A stretch of DNA of 21,671 bases from JBBSIN01 sp038232055 (GCA_038232055.1 JBBSIN010000040.1:1-21671); one strand, 5' to 3'; positions 1-8,225 are shown, numbered from the stretch's first letter. Notes: generated by a model not told the origin, from the sequence alone. Translations and numbers: made by a program.

Positions 1-75
1 CCCGCTCCCCAGAACCGGCATGTGGCACGGCCAGGATCGCGGTGTCGTCACTGGTCGATGTCGAACGAGCCGTGG

Positions 76-439
76 TGGTGGAGGTGCCGGGAATCGAACC
101 CGGGTCCTTCGGCGGAAAGGGAGGGCTTCTTCGGGCGTAGCCTGCTTTTTGTTCTCGGCCCCGCCGTGCTCGCAGGCACGCTGGCGGTGGCTAGAGCTGC
201 TGTTTGGTTTTCCTCACGTCCCCGCAGCCGGGACGATCGGTGATCCTCCTGTCGACGCCAGACCCTGAGTCGGAGGAGCTCTCAGGCTGACGGCTTCGCT
301 ACTTACTAGGCAGCAAGTGCGAAAGCAGGTGCCTTGGTATCGGCATTTATTGTTTCCAGCGGGGGGTTTACGAGTTCACCGCTGGCTCCTCGGCCCGCTT
401 CACCTTCCTCGACGTCCGAAGTCGAAACCGTTCACCCCC
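76..439 (-). ncRNA. ssrA: tmRNA (transfer-messenger RNA)
   Basis: Rescues stalled ribosomes together with SmpB by adding a degradation tag. The minus strand starts at 439 with GGGGGTGAACGGTTTCGAC, the usual tmRNA 5' end. It finishes with a T-arm (GGTTCGATTCC inside CCGGG/CCCGG) and an encoded CCA at 78-76. The seven-base acceptor strands GGGGGTG (439-433) and CACCTCC (86-80) pair fully with one G-U. The length of 364 nt is normal for actinobacteria, and a tag reading frame ending in ALAA and two stops lies in the middle. A second CCA follows directly (75-73), so the 3' end could be off by three bases. Positions 1-75 beyond it show no gene, no convincing terminator and no integrase start. No strong -35/-10 pair was found upstream of 439. 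Confidence 0.97.
306..344 (-). other. tmRNA-encoded proteolysis tag reading frame
   Basis: Within the tmRNA, codons from GCC at 344-342 down to TAG at 308-306 read ADTKAPAFALAA, followed at once by a second stop, TAA. The bases before the resume codon are A-rich (AACAATAAAT), as in mycobacterial tmRNA, where GCC GAT also opens the tag. The terminal ALAA is the ClpXP-type degron found in almost all tags. The frame and last four residues are certain. The resume codon is inferred from homologous tags. Confidence 0.88.
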
Positions 440-555
440 TGGTCGGTGGTACGTCGTTCACCGATCTCAACGCCGGCGAACCCGTCCATCATCCCACGTC
501 GTGGTCCCGCGGCGCGAGTGTTGACCGCGGAGCGCCTCGCCCGCAGGATCGGGCG

Positions 556-921
556 ATGCGATTGCTGACCGTTGGCGAGGGCCTTCTGGACGAGATCACG
601 GAATGGTCGAGCGCCGGCGTACGGATCGGACCGCTCGCGCTGGGCGGTCCCTCGGAGGAGACACGCGTCTACCTCGGCCGGTACGCGGCAGGCAGCGTCC
701 TCGGCCTGCACATGGCCGGCCGATGGCAGATCTTCGCCGTGCTCGAGGGCAACGGGTGGGTCAGCGGCGACGACGAGGTCCGGCACGCACTCGGGCCCGG
801 TCAGGCAGTGCTGTGGGAACCCGGCGACCTGCACGAGTCCGGGTCGGACGGCGGGATGTCGGTGTGCATCGTGCAGTCCAGCTCCGACCCCAGCACCAAC
901 CTGCCGGGAGCGAACCTGTAA
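556..921 (+). CDS. Small single-domain cupin protein
   Basis: A 121-residue protein with a single cupin beta-barrel. The first motif is degenerate, around GSVLGLHMAGRWQIFAVLEG, where a histidine (about residue 52) and the RWQIFAVLEG strand mark the fold. The second is PGQAVLWEPGDLHESGS, with a PxGxxH-like PGDLHE. Such proteins bind a metal or small ligand and often act as isomerases, dioxygenases or sensors; the substrate cannot be told. The reading frame is open upstream to 334, but that part overlaps the tmRNA 5' region and is not protein-like, so I take ATG 556. No strong ribosome site precedes it. It is the only plus-strand gene between tmRNA and the amidohydrolase and converges with the latter. 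Confidence 0.75.
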   Translation: MRLLTVGEGLLDEITEWSSAGVRIGPLALGGPSEETRVYLGRYAAGSVLGLHMAGRWQIFAVLEGNGWVSGDDEVRHALGPGQAVLWEPGDLHESGSDGGMSVCIVQSSSDPSTNLPGANL

Positions 922-962
922 GCCCGCATCCGCCCCAAGTGGAGCAGCCCGAGGCGGAATCC

Positions 963-974
963 CGGACGCGTCCG
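963..974. repeat. 12-bp perfect palindrome between convergent genes
   Basis: CGGACGCGTCCG is its own reverse complement and lies in the 108-base gap between the cupin stop (921) and the amidohydrolase stop (1030). It could fold as a short hairpin in either transcript, but no T-run follows, so a terminator role is only a possibility. Nothing else is visible in the gap. Confidence 0.3.
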
Positions 975-1029
975 TGCCTGGTGATGGTGATGATCTCGTG
1001 GGCGGCCTCTAACCCGACACCCCGAGCGG

Positions 1030-1902
1030 TCAGCCGAGGCCGAGCAGACGCGCGCCGTTCGCCCAGCACACGGCGCGCAGCCAGTCGTCGCCGAGGTCGA
1101 GCCCGGCCAGCGACTCCAGCTGGTGCGCGTAGGGGTAAGGGATCGTCGGGAAGTCGGTCCCCAGCACGATCCGGTCCCCGAGGTCGCGCAGCCGCGGCAG
1201 CAGCGCCGCCGGGAACGGCGCATGCTCTACGGCGAACTGCGTGAAGGCCATCGTCGTGTCGAGGTGGACGCGCTCGTACGACGCAGCCATGGCGAGGAAC
1301 TCGGCGTACTCCGGCATGCCGAGATGTGCGACGACGAGTGGCAGCCGCGGATGCTGAGCGAGCACCGCCGCCATCGGACCCGGCCCGGTGAAGGCGCCAG
1401 GGGCCGGCCCGGAGCCGCAGTGCACGACGACCGGCACGCCGGCCTCCGCGAGCAGCCCCCACACGGGGTCGAGCAGGGGGTCGCGGGGGTCGTAGCCCCC
1501 GACCTGCAGGTGCGCCTTGAAGATGCGCATGCCGGCGCCCAGTGCTGACTCGACGTAGGTCGCCGCGGAGGGCTCGGGAAAGAACGTCCCGGACGGTACG
1601 ACGTCGGGGTGACTCGCCGCGAAGGCCTGGCCCCAGCCGTTGAGCCACTCGGCCATGCCGGGCTTGTGGGCATAGAGCAGCGCGGGAAACGCCCGCACGC
1701 CGAAGGAGCGCAGCAGCGCCAGCCGCTCGTCGTCGGGGAAGCGGTAGCGGATCGGCCACTCCACCGCCGTCAGTGGACCTACGCGGTCGAAGTAGTCCCA
1801 GACCTTGTGCTGCACCCGCTCGGGCATGAAGTGCACGTGTAGGTCGACCAGCCCGGGAAGTCCAAGCCGCTGCCAGAACGCGGGGATGTCGGCGTCGTTC
1901 AT
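1030..1902 (-). CDS. Amidohydrolase-2 family metal-dependent hydrolase (TIM barrel)
   Basis: A 290-residue protein of the amidohydrolase_2 (ACMSD-like) group: metal-dependent hydrolases or decarboxylases of small carboxylated or cyclic compounds. The metal-site pattern is complete: HxH at H22/H24 (DLHVHF), H131 in FKAHLQ, H161 in VVVHCGSGPAPG, H193 in VVAHLGMPE and D250 in VLGTDFPTIPYPY. There is no signal peptide, so it is cytoplasmic. ATG 1902 overlaps the stop of the upstream penicillin-binding protein gene by four bases (ATGA), showing translational coupling and an operon with smpB and ftsEX. Its connection to wall synthesis or trans-translation is unclear and its substrate cannot be read from sequence. 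Confidence 0.88.
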   Translation of the reverse strand: MNDADIPAFWQRLGLPGLVDLHVHFMPERVQHKVWDYFDRVGPLTAVEWPIRYRFPDDERLALLRSFGVRAFPALLYAHKPGMAEWLNGWGQAFAASHPDVVPSGTFFPEPSAATYVESALGAGMRIFKAHLQVGGYDPRDPLLDPVWGLLAEAGVPVVVHCGSGPAPGAFTGPGPMAAVLAQHPRLPLVVAHLGMPEYAEFLAMAASYERVHLDTTMAFTQFAVEHAPFPAALLPRLRDLGDRIVLGTDFPTIPYPYAHQLESLAGLDLGDDWLRAVCWANGARLLGLG

Positions 1903-3752
1903 GGGCCAAGGGCGCGCAGGAACTTCACGGCGAGGGGCGCCGCCACCCGGCCGCCGACCCCGCCGCCCTCGACCACGACCGCGTAGGCGAGGTCGCCGCG
2001 GAAGCCGACGAACCAGGCGTGCGTCCGCGGCGAGGTGCCGGTGCCGTACTCCGCGGTGCCGGTCTTGCCGGAGACCGGCTTTCCGCCGTAGGCGCGAAAG
2101 GCGCCGGCCGCGGTGCCGCTCGTCACAACGAGCCGCATCAGCTCGCGGAGCTGGGGCGCGGCGGCGATGCGGGCCGGCGCCGCCGTCGACGCTGGCTGCG
2201 ACGGGTCGGTGACGAGCACCGGCGGTCGCCAGCTGCCGCTGCGTACGGCGCCCGCGGCCATCGCCATGCCGAGCGGACTCACCGACACGCGACCCTGCCC
2301 GATCGCGTCGGCGGCCAGCTCGACCGCCGACCCGGGCGCCGGCACGGAGCCGTCGTACGCCGCGATCGGCAGTGACCAGCCGGCCCCGACGCCGAAGCGC
2401 TTCGCGGTGTCGGCCAGCGTCGTCGTGCCCAGCCGCGCGGACAACCCGACGAACGCGGTGTTGCAGGAGATCGCGAAGTCGCGCCGGAACGGCAGCGAGC
2501 CGCCGGCCTCCCCCTCGAAGTTTCGGAACGTCTTGCCGTCGACCGTGACACTGGGCGGGCAGCGCACCGCATCGTCGAGGCGCAGCCCGCGGCCGAGCAG
2601 GGCCGCCGTCGTGACGATCTTGAAGGTCGACCCCGGCGGATAGTGGCCGGCCAGCGCCCGGTCGAAGACGGAGTCGCCCGGCCGGTTGGCGGCGGCCAAG
2701 ACCGAGCCGTCCGAGGGCCGTACGGCGACGAGCGCGGCCGGCGTGGTCATCGAGCCCAGCGCCTTCTCGGCGGCGTCCTGCACCTGCCGGTCGAGCGTCG
2801 TCCGCACCGGCGAGCCCGGCATACCCGGAAACTCGTGCAGCGTCGCCGCGATCGTACCCGCCGCGTCGCGGACGACGATCGAACCGCCTGGCGTTCCGGC
2901 CAGCTGCCGCTGGTAGGCCGCCTGCAGGCCGGAGAGGCCTAGCTCGTCACCCACCTGGTACGGCGGCCCGGCCGCCTTGAGCGCGTCGGCGGTCGCCTCG
3001 CCCGTGCGGCCGAGCACCGCGCGGGCGTACGTCGGCGTCGGCGCGAGGAGTTTGGTGGTCACCGGGAACCGAAGCCCCGGCACGTCATGGATCGCCGCCC
3101 TGACCCGGTCGTAGGCGGAGCGCCGCAGCGGGATCACCGGCACCAGCTGGTCGGGCTTCGCCTTGTCGAGCAGCCCGCCGACCCGCGTGGCGTCGACCCG
3201 CAGCGTCCGGGCCAGCAGCGCGAGCGTGCCGGCTCGGTGGCGCAGCGCCGACGGCAGGATCGACACGGTGACGACCTCGGTCGGCGTCACGAGCGGGCGC
3301 CCGGTGCGGTCCACGAGCGGCGCCCGGCGCAGGAGCTGCCGCGTGCGGCCGAGCCGCTGGCCGGCCGCCAGCCGGGGATGCACATCCATCGGCGTCCAGT
3401 GCACCCGCCACCTGCCGTCGGCCTTGCGCAGTGCGAGCGTCCCGTCGTACGCCCAGTCGCCGATTCCGCGTAGCGCCAGCGTCGCGGCGTACGACGCGCT
3501 GGCCCGGCCCTTGTCGGTCTTCGCCGCGCCCAGGCGGAACCGTCCCCCGGTGACGGCGAGCGCCGTGCGCACCTGGGTGAGCGCCGCCGTCGCGGCGGCC
3601 GGGGCGTCGGTCAGCCGGCCGGCGCCCGCAAGGTCGCCGGCCGCCCACGCGGACAGGTACGCCCGCGCCGTCGGCTCCGGCTTCGGCCCCGACGAGCACG
3701 CGACGAGCGGCAGCAGCGCCGCGACGACCGCACCGGCGAGCAGCCGGCGCAT
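1899..3752 (-). CDS. Class B penicillin-binding protein, lipoprotein form (D,D-transpeptidase)
   Basis: Crosslinks peptidoglycan outside the membrane. The 617 residues begin with a lipoprotein signal whose lipobox is LVAC (C19), rather than the usual uncleaved anchor. An NTF2-like MecA_N-type domain follows (about 25-135). Next is a PBP-dimer-type region (about 145-300, ending ELGLSGLQAAYQRQLAGTPG). The transpeptidase domain has all three catalytic motifs: S375-T-F-K378, S429-C-N431 and K563-T-G. This layout resembles MecA/PenA-type PBPs of actinobacteria and Firmicutes. Its ATG (3752-3750) directly follows the smpB stop with no gap, and its end overlaps the amidohydrolase start. Because it lies downstream of ftsEX in one operon, a role in septal or growth-linked wall synthesis is likely. 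Whether it has low beta-lactam affinity cannot be judged. Confidence 0.93.
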   Translation of the reverse strand: MRRLLAGAVVAALLPLVACSSGPKPEPTARAYLSAWAAGDLAGAGRLTDAPAAATAALTQVRTALAVTGGRFRLGAAKTDKGRASASYAATLALRGIGDWAYDGTLALRKADGRWRVHWTPMDVHPRLAAGQRLGRTRQLLRRAPLVDRTGRPLVTPTEVVTVSILPSALRHRAGTLALLARTLRVDATRVGGLLDKAKPDQLVPVIPLRRSAYDRVRAAIHDVPGLRFPVTTKLLAPTPTYARAVLGRTGEATADALKAAGPPYQVGDELGLSGLQAAYQRQLAGTPGGSIVVRDAAGTIAATLHEFPGMPGSPVRTTLDRQVQDAAEKALGSMTTPAALVAVRPSDGSVLAAANRPGDSVFDRALAGHYPPGSTFKIVTTAALLGRGLRLDDAVRCPPSVTVDGKTFRNFEGEAGGSLPFRRDFAISCNTAFVGLSARLGTTTLADTAKRFGVGAGWSLPIAAYDGSVPAPGSAVELAADAIGQGRVSVSPLGMAMAAGAVRSGSWRPPVLVTDPSQPASTAAPARIAAAPQLRELMRLVVTSGTAAGAFRAYGGKPVSGKTGTAEYGTGTSPRTHAWFVGFRGDLAYAVVVEGGGVGGRVAAPLAVKFLRALGP

Positions 3753-4229
3753 CTACTCGCGCCCCTTCGCCCGCCGCCCGACGGCCCGGTCGATCTCGCG
3801 CTTCGCATCGCGCTCGGCGAGGGCCTGCCGCTTGTCGTAGGACCGCCGGCCACGAGCCAGCGCCACCTCGACCTTGGCCTTGCCGTCCTTGAAGTAGAGG
3901 GCGAGCGGCACCAGCGTGAGACCGCCCTCCTTGGTCTTGCCAACGAGCCGGCCGATCTCCCCGCGGTGCATCAGCAGCTTGCGCGGCCGGCGCGGCTCGT
4001 GGTTGGTCCAGGTGCCCTGCGTGTACTCGGGGATGTGCACGCCCTCGAGCCACATCTCGCCGTCCTTCACCCGGGCGTAGGAGTCGGTGAGCGATGCCCG
4101 ACCGGCACGCAGCGACTTGACCTCGGTCCCGGTCAGCACCAGCCCGGCTTCGTAGACGTCCTCGATCGCATAGTCGTGGCGGGCCCGCTTGTTCTGGGCG
4201 ATGAACTTGCGGCCCTTCTCGCGGACCAC
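3753..4229 (-). CDS. smpB: SsrA-binding protein SmpB
   Basis: Binds the tRNA-like domain of tmRNA and delivers it to stalled ribosomes. The 158 residues show the family hallmarks: the N-terminal barrel opening KFIAQNKRARHDYAIED, the GTEVKSLRAG segment, the stretch ending HEPRRPRKLLMHRGEI, and the basic tail with YDKRQALAERDAKREIDRA. Length is typical. The start is GTG 4229, one base after the ftsX stop, so it is probably translated by coupling. The RNA partner ssrA is 3.3 kb downstream on the same strand, separated by the PBP, amidohydrolase and cupin genes. Confidence 0.98.
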   Translation of the reverse strand: MVREKGRKFIAQNKRARHDYAIEDVYEAGLVLTGTEVKSLRAGRASLTDSYARVKDGEMWLEGVHIPEYTQGTWTNHEPRRPRKLLMHRGEIGRLVGKTKEGGLTLVPLALYFKDGKAKVEVALARGRRSYDKRQALAERDAKREIDRAVGRRAKGRE

Positions 4230-4230
4230 G

Positions 4231-5139
4231 TCAGACGCGGGTGTAGCGCTGGACCGTGACGAACGACGCGACCACCGAGAAAGCCACGGCCGCGAGCGCG
4301 AGCAGCGGCAGCACTGTCGGCACCCAGTCCCAGCCGATGAAGTTGATCGCCGGGATGTTGGGGCGCAGCCCCTTGTCGACGAACAACCACTTCAGCAGCA
4401 CGAGCACGCCGGCCCCGATGGCGGCCCCGATGAACCCGACGACGGCCCCTTCGAGCAGGAACGGCAGCTGCACGTAGAGCCGCGAGGCCCCCACCAGCCG
4501 CATGATTCCGGTCTCCCGCCGTCGGCTGTAGGCGGCGATGCGGATCGTATTGAAGATCAGCAGCGCGGCGGCCACCACGAGGCCGATGGCGAAGGCGAAC
4601 GCGCCCGCCTGGAAGCCGTGCAGCAGCCGGAACAGCTTTCTCAAGACGTCGCTCTGCGTCTGGACCAGCTGGACGCCCTGCTCGCCCGCGAACTGCGTCC
4701 GGATGACGTCGAACTTCTGCGGGTCGGTCAGCTTGACTCGGAAGGACTCCGGCAGCGCGGTCGGGTCGACGTTCTTCACCAGGTCCGGCGAGTTCTTGAA
4801 CAACTTCTTGTAGTTCGTGTACGCCTGCGCCGACGACTCGTAGTAGACCTGCTTGACGATCGGCATCGCCTCGAGCTGGGAGCGGATGGTGTCGCGCTGC
4901 GCCTGCGTCACGGCCTGCCCGGCGCAGGTCGGCTCGGGACTGGAGTTGCCGCACAGGTAGATCGACACGTTGATCTTGTCGTACCAAAAGTCCTTCATGT
5001 CCTCGATCTGCCGGCGGATGAGCAGGCCGGCACCGACCAGCGTCAAGGTCACGGCGACCGTGATGATGACCGCGATGGTGAGCGAGAGGTTGCGTCGGAG
5101 CCCGACGCCCGTCTCCTTGAGGACCAAACCTGCGCGCAT
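4231..5139 (-). CDS. ftsX: Cell division protein FtsX (ABC permease-like)
   Basis: Membrane half of the FtsEX complex, which signals across the membrane to peptidoglycan hydrolases during division. The 302 residues show a cytoplasmic N-terminus, a first membrane helix at about 20-42 and a large extracytoplasmic loop with two cysteines (CGNSSPEPTC). Three C-terminal helices follow, with the FtsX-type SRRRETGIMRLVGAS segment before the third. Start ATG 5139 is preceded by a 68-base gap from ftsE. The stop lies one base from the smpB start. Family and order (ftsE, ftsX, smpB) are standard for actinobacteria. Confidence 0.97.
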   Translation of the reverse strand: MRAGLVLKETGVGLRRNLSLTIAVIITVAVTLTLVGAGLLIRRQIEDMKDFWYDKINVSIYLCGNSSPEPTCAGQAVTQAQRDTIRSQLEAMPIVKQVYYESSAQAYTNYKKLFKNSPDLVKNVDPTALPESFRVKLTDPQKFDVIRTQFAGEQGVQLVQTQSDVLRKLFRLLHGFQAGAFAFAIGLVVAAALLIFNTIRIAAYSRRRETGIMRLVGASRLYVQLPFLLEGAVVGFIGAAIGAGVLVLLKWLFVDKGLRPNIPAINFIGWDWVPTVLPLLALAAVAFSVVASFVTVQRYTRV

Positions 5140-5179
5140 GGTGTCCAGTCTGCCTGTTCGGTGGGGGGTGCCTGAATCA

Positions 5180-5197
5180 CTGAGAGCGAATTCTCAG
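5180..5197 (-). other. Hairpin in the ftsE-ftsX gap
   Basis: CTGAGA (5180-5185) pairs perfectly with TCTCAG (5192-5197) around a six-base loop, in the 68-base spacer between ftsE and ftsX. No T-run follows, so it is not a normal intrinsic terminator. It could stabilise or process the operon mRNA or lower ftsX expression relative to ftsE; this is inference. Confidence 0.35.
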
Positions 5198-5207
5198 GAT
5201 GCAGGTT

Positions 5208-5897
<690 letters not shown>

Positions 5898-5904
5898 TAC
5901 GGCC

Positions 5905-5910
5905 AGTCTA
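5905..5910 (-). promoter_or_regulatory. Predicted -10 element of leaderless ftsE promoter
   Basis: TAGACT on the minus strand is followed by seven bases (GGCCGTA) and the ftsE ATG. This spacing places transcription start at or within a base of the A of ATG. No Shine-Dalgarno sequence is present. A clear -35 (TTGACA) is not visible, which is common for actinobacterial promoters. Confidence 0.6.
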
Positions 5911-6060
5911 ACTCCGCAGCGCCGCCGGACCCGTCCGGGCGCTGGCCGGATCGCCGCGGATAAGCGACACTGAGGGTGAAGACGGCGTACGGCGGGCACA
6001 TCCCTCGGTGCTGAGAGCATGACGGGAACCTGGCGACGTCATCAGGGTGGAGGCGCCGAG

Positions 6061-6237
6061 ATGTCCTGCGAGCACCTGGTCTGCGCCGTGTGCGCGGCCC
6101 CGGTCGTGGAGGGCCGCTGTCAGAGCTGCCGCGCCGCCCGCGCCCACGTCCACCAGGCGCCCTTCACGCTGACGCCGCAGCTGGTGGTGCTGATCGTGGC
6201 ACTGCTCGCGCTGCTCAGCGTCGTCCTCGGCCACTAG
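6061..6237 (+). CDS. Small zinc-ribbon protein with C-terminal membrane helix
   Basis: A 58-residue protein with two CxxC knuckles, CAVC (8-11) and CQSC (19-22), plus Cys3. A basic/histidine linker (RAARAHVHQ) follows, and then a single hydrophobic helix at about 36-57 ending at the C-terminus. It probably binds one zinc ion on the cytoplasmic side and is tail-anchored. Start ATG 6061 has a good ribosome site (GGTGGAGG, seven bases upstream); the frame is open to 6019 but without comparable support. It lies antiparallel between prfB and ftsE. Function unknown; I recognise the general architecture but no named family. Confidence 0.75.
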   Translation: MSCEHLVCAVCAAPVVEGRCQSCRAARAHVHQAPFTLTPQLVVLIVALLALLSVVLGH

Positions 6238-6248
6238 CACCGCCCACT

Positions 6249-6281
6249 AGCAGCGCCAGCGCGGCCGGGCAGCCGGCTGCT
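6249..6281. terminator. Possible bidirectional hairpin between convergent genes
   Basis: AGCAGC (6249-6254) can pair with GCTGCT (6276-6281) across a GC-rich interior in the 49-base gap between the zinc-ribbon gene stop and the prfB stop. There is no T-run on either strand, so termination is tentative. A near-direct repeat CCACTAGCA occurs around 6232 and 6244. Confidence 0.3.
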
Positions 6282-6286
6282 GACTC

Positions 6287-7384
6287 TCAGCCCACCCGCT
6301 CCGCTGCGCGCCGCCAGCGGATCTCGGCCTCCACGAAGCCGTCGATGTCGCCGTCGAGCACAGCCTGGACGTTGCCGGTCTCCACGTCGGTCCGCAGGTC
6401 CTTGACCAGCTGGTAGGGGTGCAGCACGTAGTTGCGGATCTGGTTGCCCCAGCTCGTGGTCGTCTCCCCGCGGATGGCGGCCATCGTGTCGGCCTCCTCC
6501 TGCCGCCGTCGCTCCAGCAGTTTCGCCTGCAGCACGAGCATGGCGCTGGCCTTGTTCTGCAGCTGGGAGCGCTCGTTCTGGCAGGAGACCACGATGCCAC
6601 TCGGCAGGTGGGTGATCCGCACCGCCGAGTCTGTCGTGTTCACGCCCTGCCCGCCGGGACCCGACGAGCGGTAGACGTCGACCCGGATCTCGTCCTCGGG
6701 CACCTCGACGGAGTCGGTCGACTCGACGACGGGCGTCACGTCGACGCCGGCGAACGAGGTCTGCCGCCGGGACTGGTTGTCGAAGGGGCTGATCCGGACC
6801 AGCCGATGCACGCCGTGCTCGCCGGAGAGCGTGCCGTAGGCGTACGGCGCCCGGACGACGAACGTGGCGGACTTGATGCCGGCCTCCTCGGCGTACGACG
6901 TGTCGTAGACCTCCGTCTGGTGCCCGTGTCGCTCCGCCCACCGGAGGAACATCCGCAGCAGCATCTGCGCCCAGTCGGCGGCGTCGACCCCGCCGGCCTG
7001 GGAGTTGATCGTGACGAGCGCGTGCCGCTCGTCGTACTCGCCGGAGAGCAGCGTGCGCACCTCCAGGGCCTGGATGTCGTGCCGCAGCGCCGGCACGTCT
7101 CTCATCGCCTCCGCCAGCAGCTCAGGGTCGTCGAGCTCGACCGCCGCGCGCAGGTCGTCGAGGCGCCTGCGGAGCTCGCTCACCCGCTCGAGGTCACCGC
7201 GCAGGTAGGACAGCCGGCTGGTGACCTGCTGGGCCCGCGCCTGGTCGCTCCAGAGCTCGGGGTCGGCCGCCTGCCGCTCGAGGTCGTCGAGGTCGCGCCG
7301 CATCCGGCCGAGGTCGAGCACCGTCTCGATGCTGGTGAGCGTCGCGTCGAGTTCCTTGAGGTCGTCGGTGGGGTCGTCGGGCAC
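6287..7384 (-). CDS. prfB: Peptide chain release factor 2
   Basis: Reads UGA and UAA stop codons and releases the peptide on the ribosome. The 365-residue protein has the RF2 anticodon-mimic SPF (about 199-201, in RISPFDNQSRRQTSF) and the GGQ catalytic motif (about 244-246, in SSGPGGQGVNTTDSAV). The frame is uninterrupted near the N-terminus, so the programmed UGA frameshift of many RF2 genes is absent. GTG 7384 is preferred over the GTG at 7411: it lies seven bases after a TAGTCT hexamer, gives the usual N-terminus ending in LKELDATL, and avoids overlap with the divergent gene at 7402. It is transcribed toward ftsE but separated from it by the antisense zinc-ribbon gene. Confidence 0.96.
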   Translation of the reverse strand: MPDDPTDDLKELDATLTSIETVLDLGRMRRDLDDLERQAADPELWSDQARAQQVTSRLSYLRGDLERVSELRRRLDDLRAAVELDDPELLAEAMRDVPALRHDIQALEVRTLLSGEYDERHALVTINSQAGGVDAADWAQMLLRMFLRWAERHGHQTEVYDTSYAEEAGIKSATFVVRAPYAYGTLSGEHGVHRLVRISPFDNQSRRQTSFAGVDVTPVVESTDSVEVPEDEIRVDVYRSSGPGGQGVNTTDSAVRITHLPSGIVVSCQNERSQLQNKASAMLVLQAKLLERRRQEEADTMAAIRGETTTSWGNQIRNYVLHPYQLVKDLRTDVETGNVQAVLDGDIDGFVEAEIRWRRAAERVG

Positions 7385-7391
7385 GTGAGCG

Positions 7392-7397
7392 AGACTA
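7392..7397 (-). promoter_or_regulatory. Predicted -10 element of leaderless prfB promoter
   Basis: TAGTCT on the minus strand, then seven bases (CGCTCAC), then GTG 7384. No Shine-Dalgarno sequence is visible before either candidate start. The site lies in the 17-base space between the divergent prfB and lipase-like genes, so transcripts in the two directions must start very close together. Confidence 0.55.
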
Positions 7398-7401
7398 ACC
7401 C

Positions 7402-8217
7402 GTGTCCCCACGCCGCCGACTGTTCGCGATCGTGCTGCTCGTCGGCGCGCTCGCGGCCACCGTCGCGTTGGTCGCCGTCGCCTTTCTTTCCGGCAGCAGC
7501 GGGGCTTCGCGTCGCACCGTGCCGCAGGACCGACCGGGTCCCGTCCTGCTCATCCCGGGCTACGGCGGGTCACCCACGTCGCTGCAGCTGCTCGCGGCGC
7601 GCGTGCGAGCGGCCGGTCGCGACGCGACCGTCGTCGCCCTGCCGGACAGCGCGCGGGGCGATCTCCGCGAGCAGGCGCGCGCGGTGCGCGACGCCGCCGG
7701 CGCACTGCTGCGGCGTACGGGCGCGCCCTCGCTCGACGTGATCGGCTACTCCGCCGGCGGGGTGGTCGCGCGGTTGTGGGTGAGGGACTACGGCGGTCGC
7801 GACGTCGTACGCCGCGTCGTCTCGCTCGGCTCGCCGCATCACGGCACCGACGTCGCGGCGCTCGCCGGCGCGCTGGTGCCGGAGTCCTGCCCACTCGCCT
7901 GTCGGCAGCTCGTGCCGGGCAGCGCCCTGCTCCGCCGGCTCAACGCGGGCGACGAGACGCCCGACGGACCGCAGTGGCTCTCGATCTGGACCAACGAGGA
8001 CACCGTCGTCACGCCGCCCACCTCCGCCCGGCTCGACGGCGCGGTCGATGTCGCGCTGCAGTCGGTGTGTGCCGACGACAGCGTCGAGCACGGCCGGCTG
8101 CCGACCGACCCGCTGGTCGTCGGCATCGTGCTCGACGCCCTCTCACCCGGCGCGCCGACCCCACCCACCGCAGCCGACTGTCGCAGCCTGCGAGCCGCCG
8201 GCACCGCCGCCCGTTGA
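7402..8217 (+). CDS. Membrane-anchored alpha/beta hydrolase, lipase class 2-like
   Basis: A 271-residue extracytoplasmic serine hydrolase. An N-terminal signal or anchor helix (7-29) follows the basic MSPRRR. The mature part starts with the oxyanion strand VLLIPGYGGSP. It has the nucleophile elbow GYSAGG (S117), an acid in NEDTVVTPP (D200) and a catalytic histidine in VEHGRLPTDP (H230), completing a triad typical of triacylglycerol lipases. SLGSPHHGTD after the nucleophile is also family-like. Four cysteines (163, 167, 223 and one near 255) suggest disulfides, fitting export. Substrates are likely acyl esters; the exact one is unknown. Start GTG 7402 lies close to the divergent prfB. The stop is eight bases from the convergent permease stop. 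Confidence 0.87.
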   Translation: MSPRRRLFAIVLLVGALAATVALVAVAFLSGSSGASRRTVPQDRPGPVLLIPGYGGSPTSLQLLAARVRAAGRDATVVALPDSARGDLREQARAVRDAAGALLRRTGAPSLDVIGYSAGGVVARLWVRDYGGRDVVRRVVSLGSPHHGTDVAALAGALVPESCPLACRQLVPGSALLRRLNAGDETPDGPQWLSIWTNEDTVVTPPTSARLDGAVDVALQSVCADDSVEHGRLPTDPLVVGIVLDALSPGAPTPPTAADCRSLRAAGTAAR

Positions 8218-8225
8218 GTGCCGTG

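Noticed and set aside
1..75. Integration site with an integrase beyond the tmRNA 3' end
   Set aside because: No integrase or repeat of the tmRNA end is visible in the window; only a doubled CCA is seen, and the region ends at base 1.
20..568. Short plus-strand frames across the tmRNA region
   Set aside because: They read the complement of the tmRNA (the RESNPGPS-like string is the antisense of the T-arm) and are not proteins.
6019..6060. Upstream ATG extension of the zinc-ribbon protein
   Set aside because: The extra 14 residues lack a ribosome site and conserved look, whereas ATG 6061 has GGTGGAGG at proper distance.
6419..7741. 440-codon plus-strand frame opposite prfB
   Set aside because: Antisense to prfB, with biased composition and no ribosome site; overlaps the lipase-like gene in another frame.
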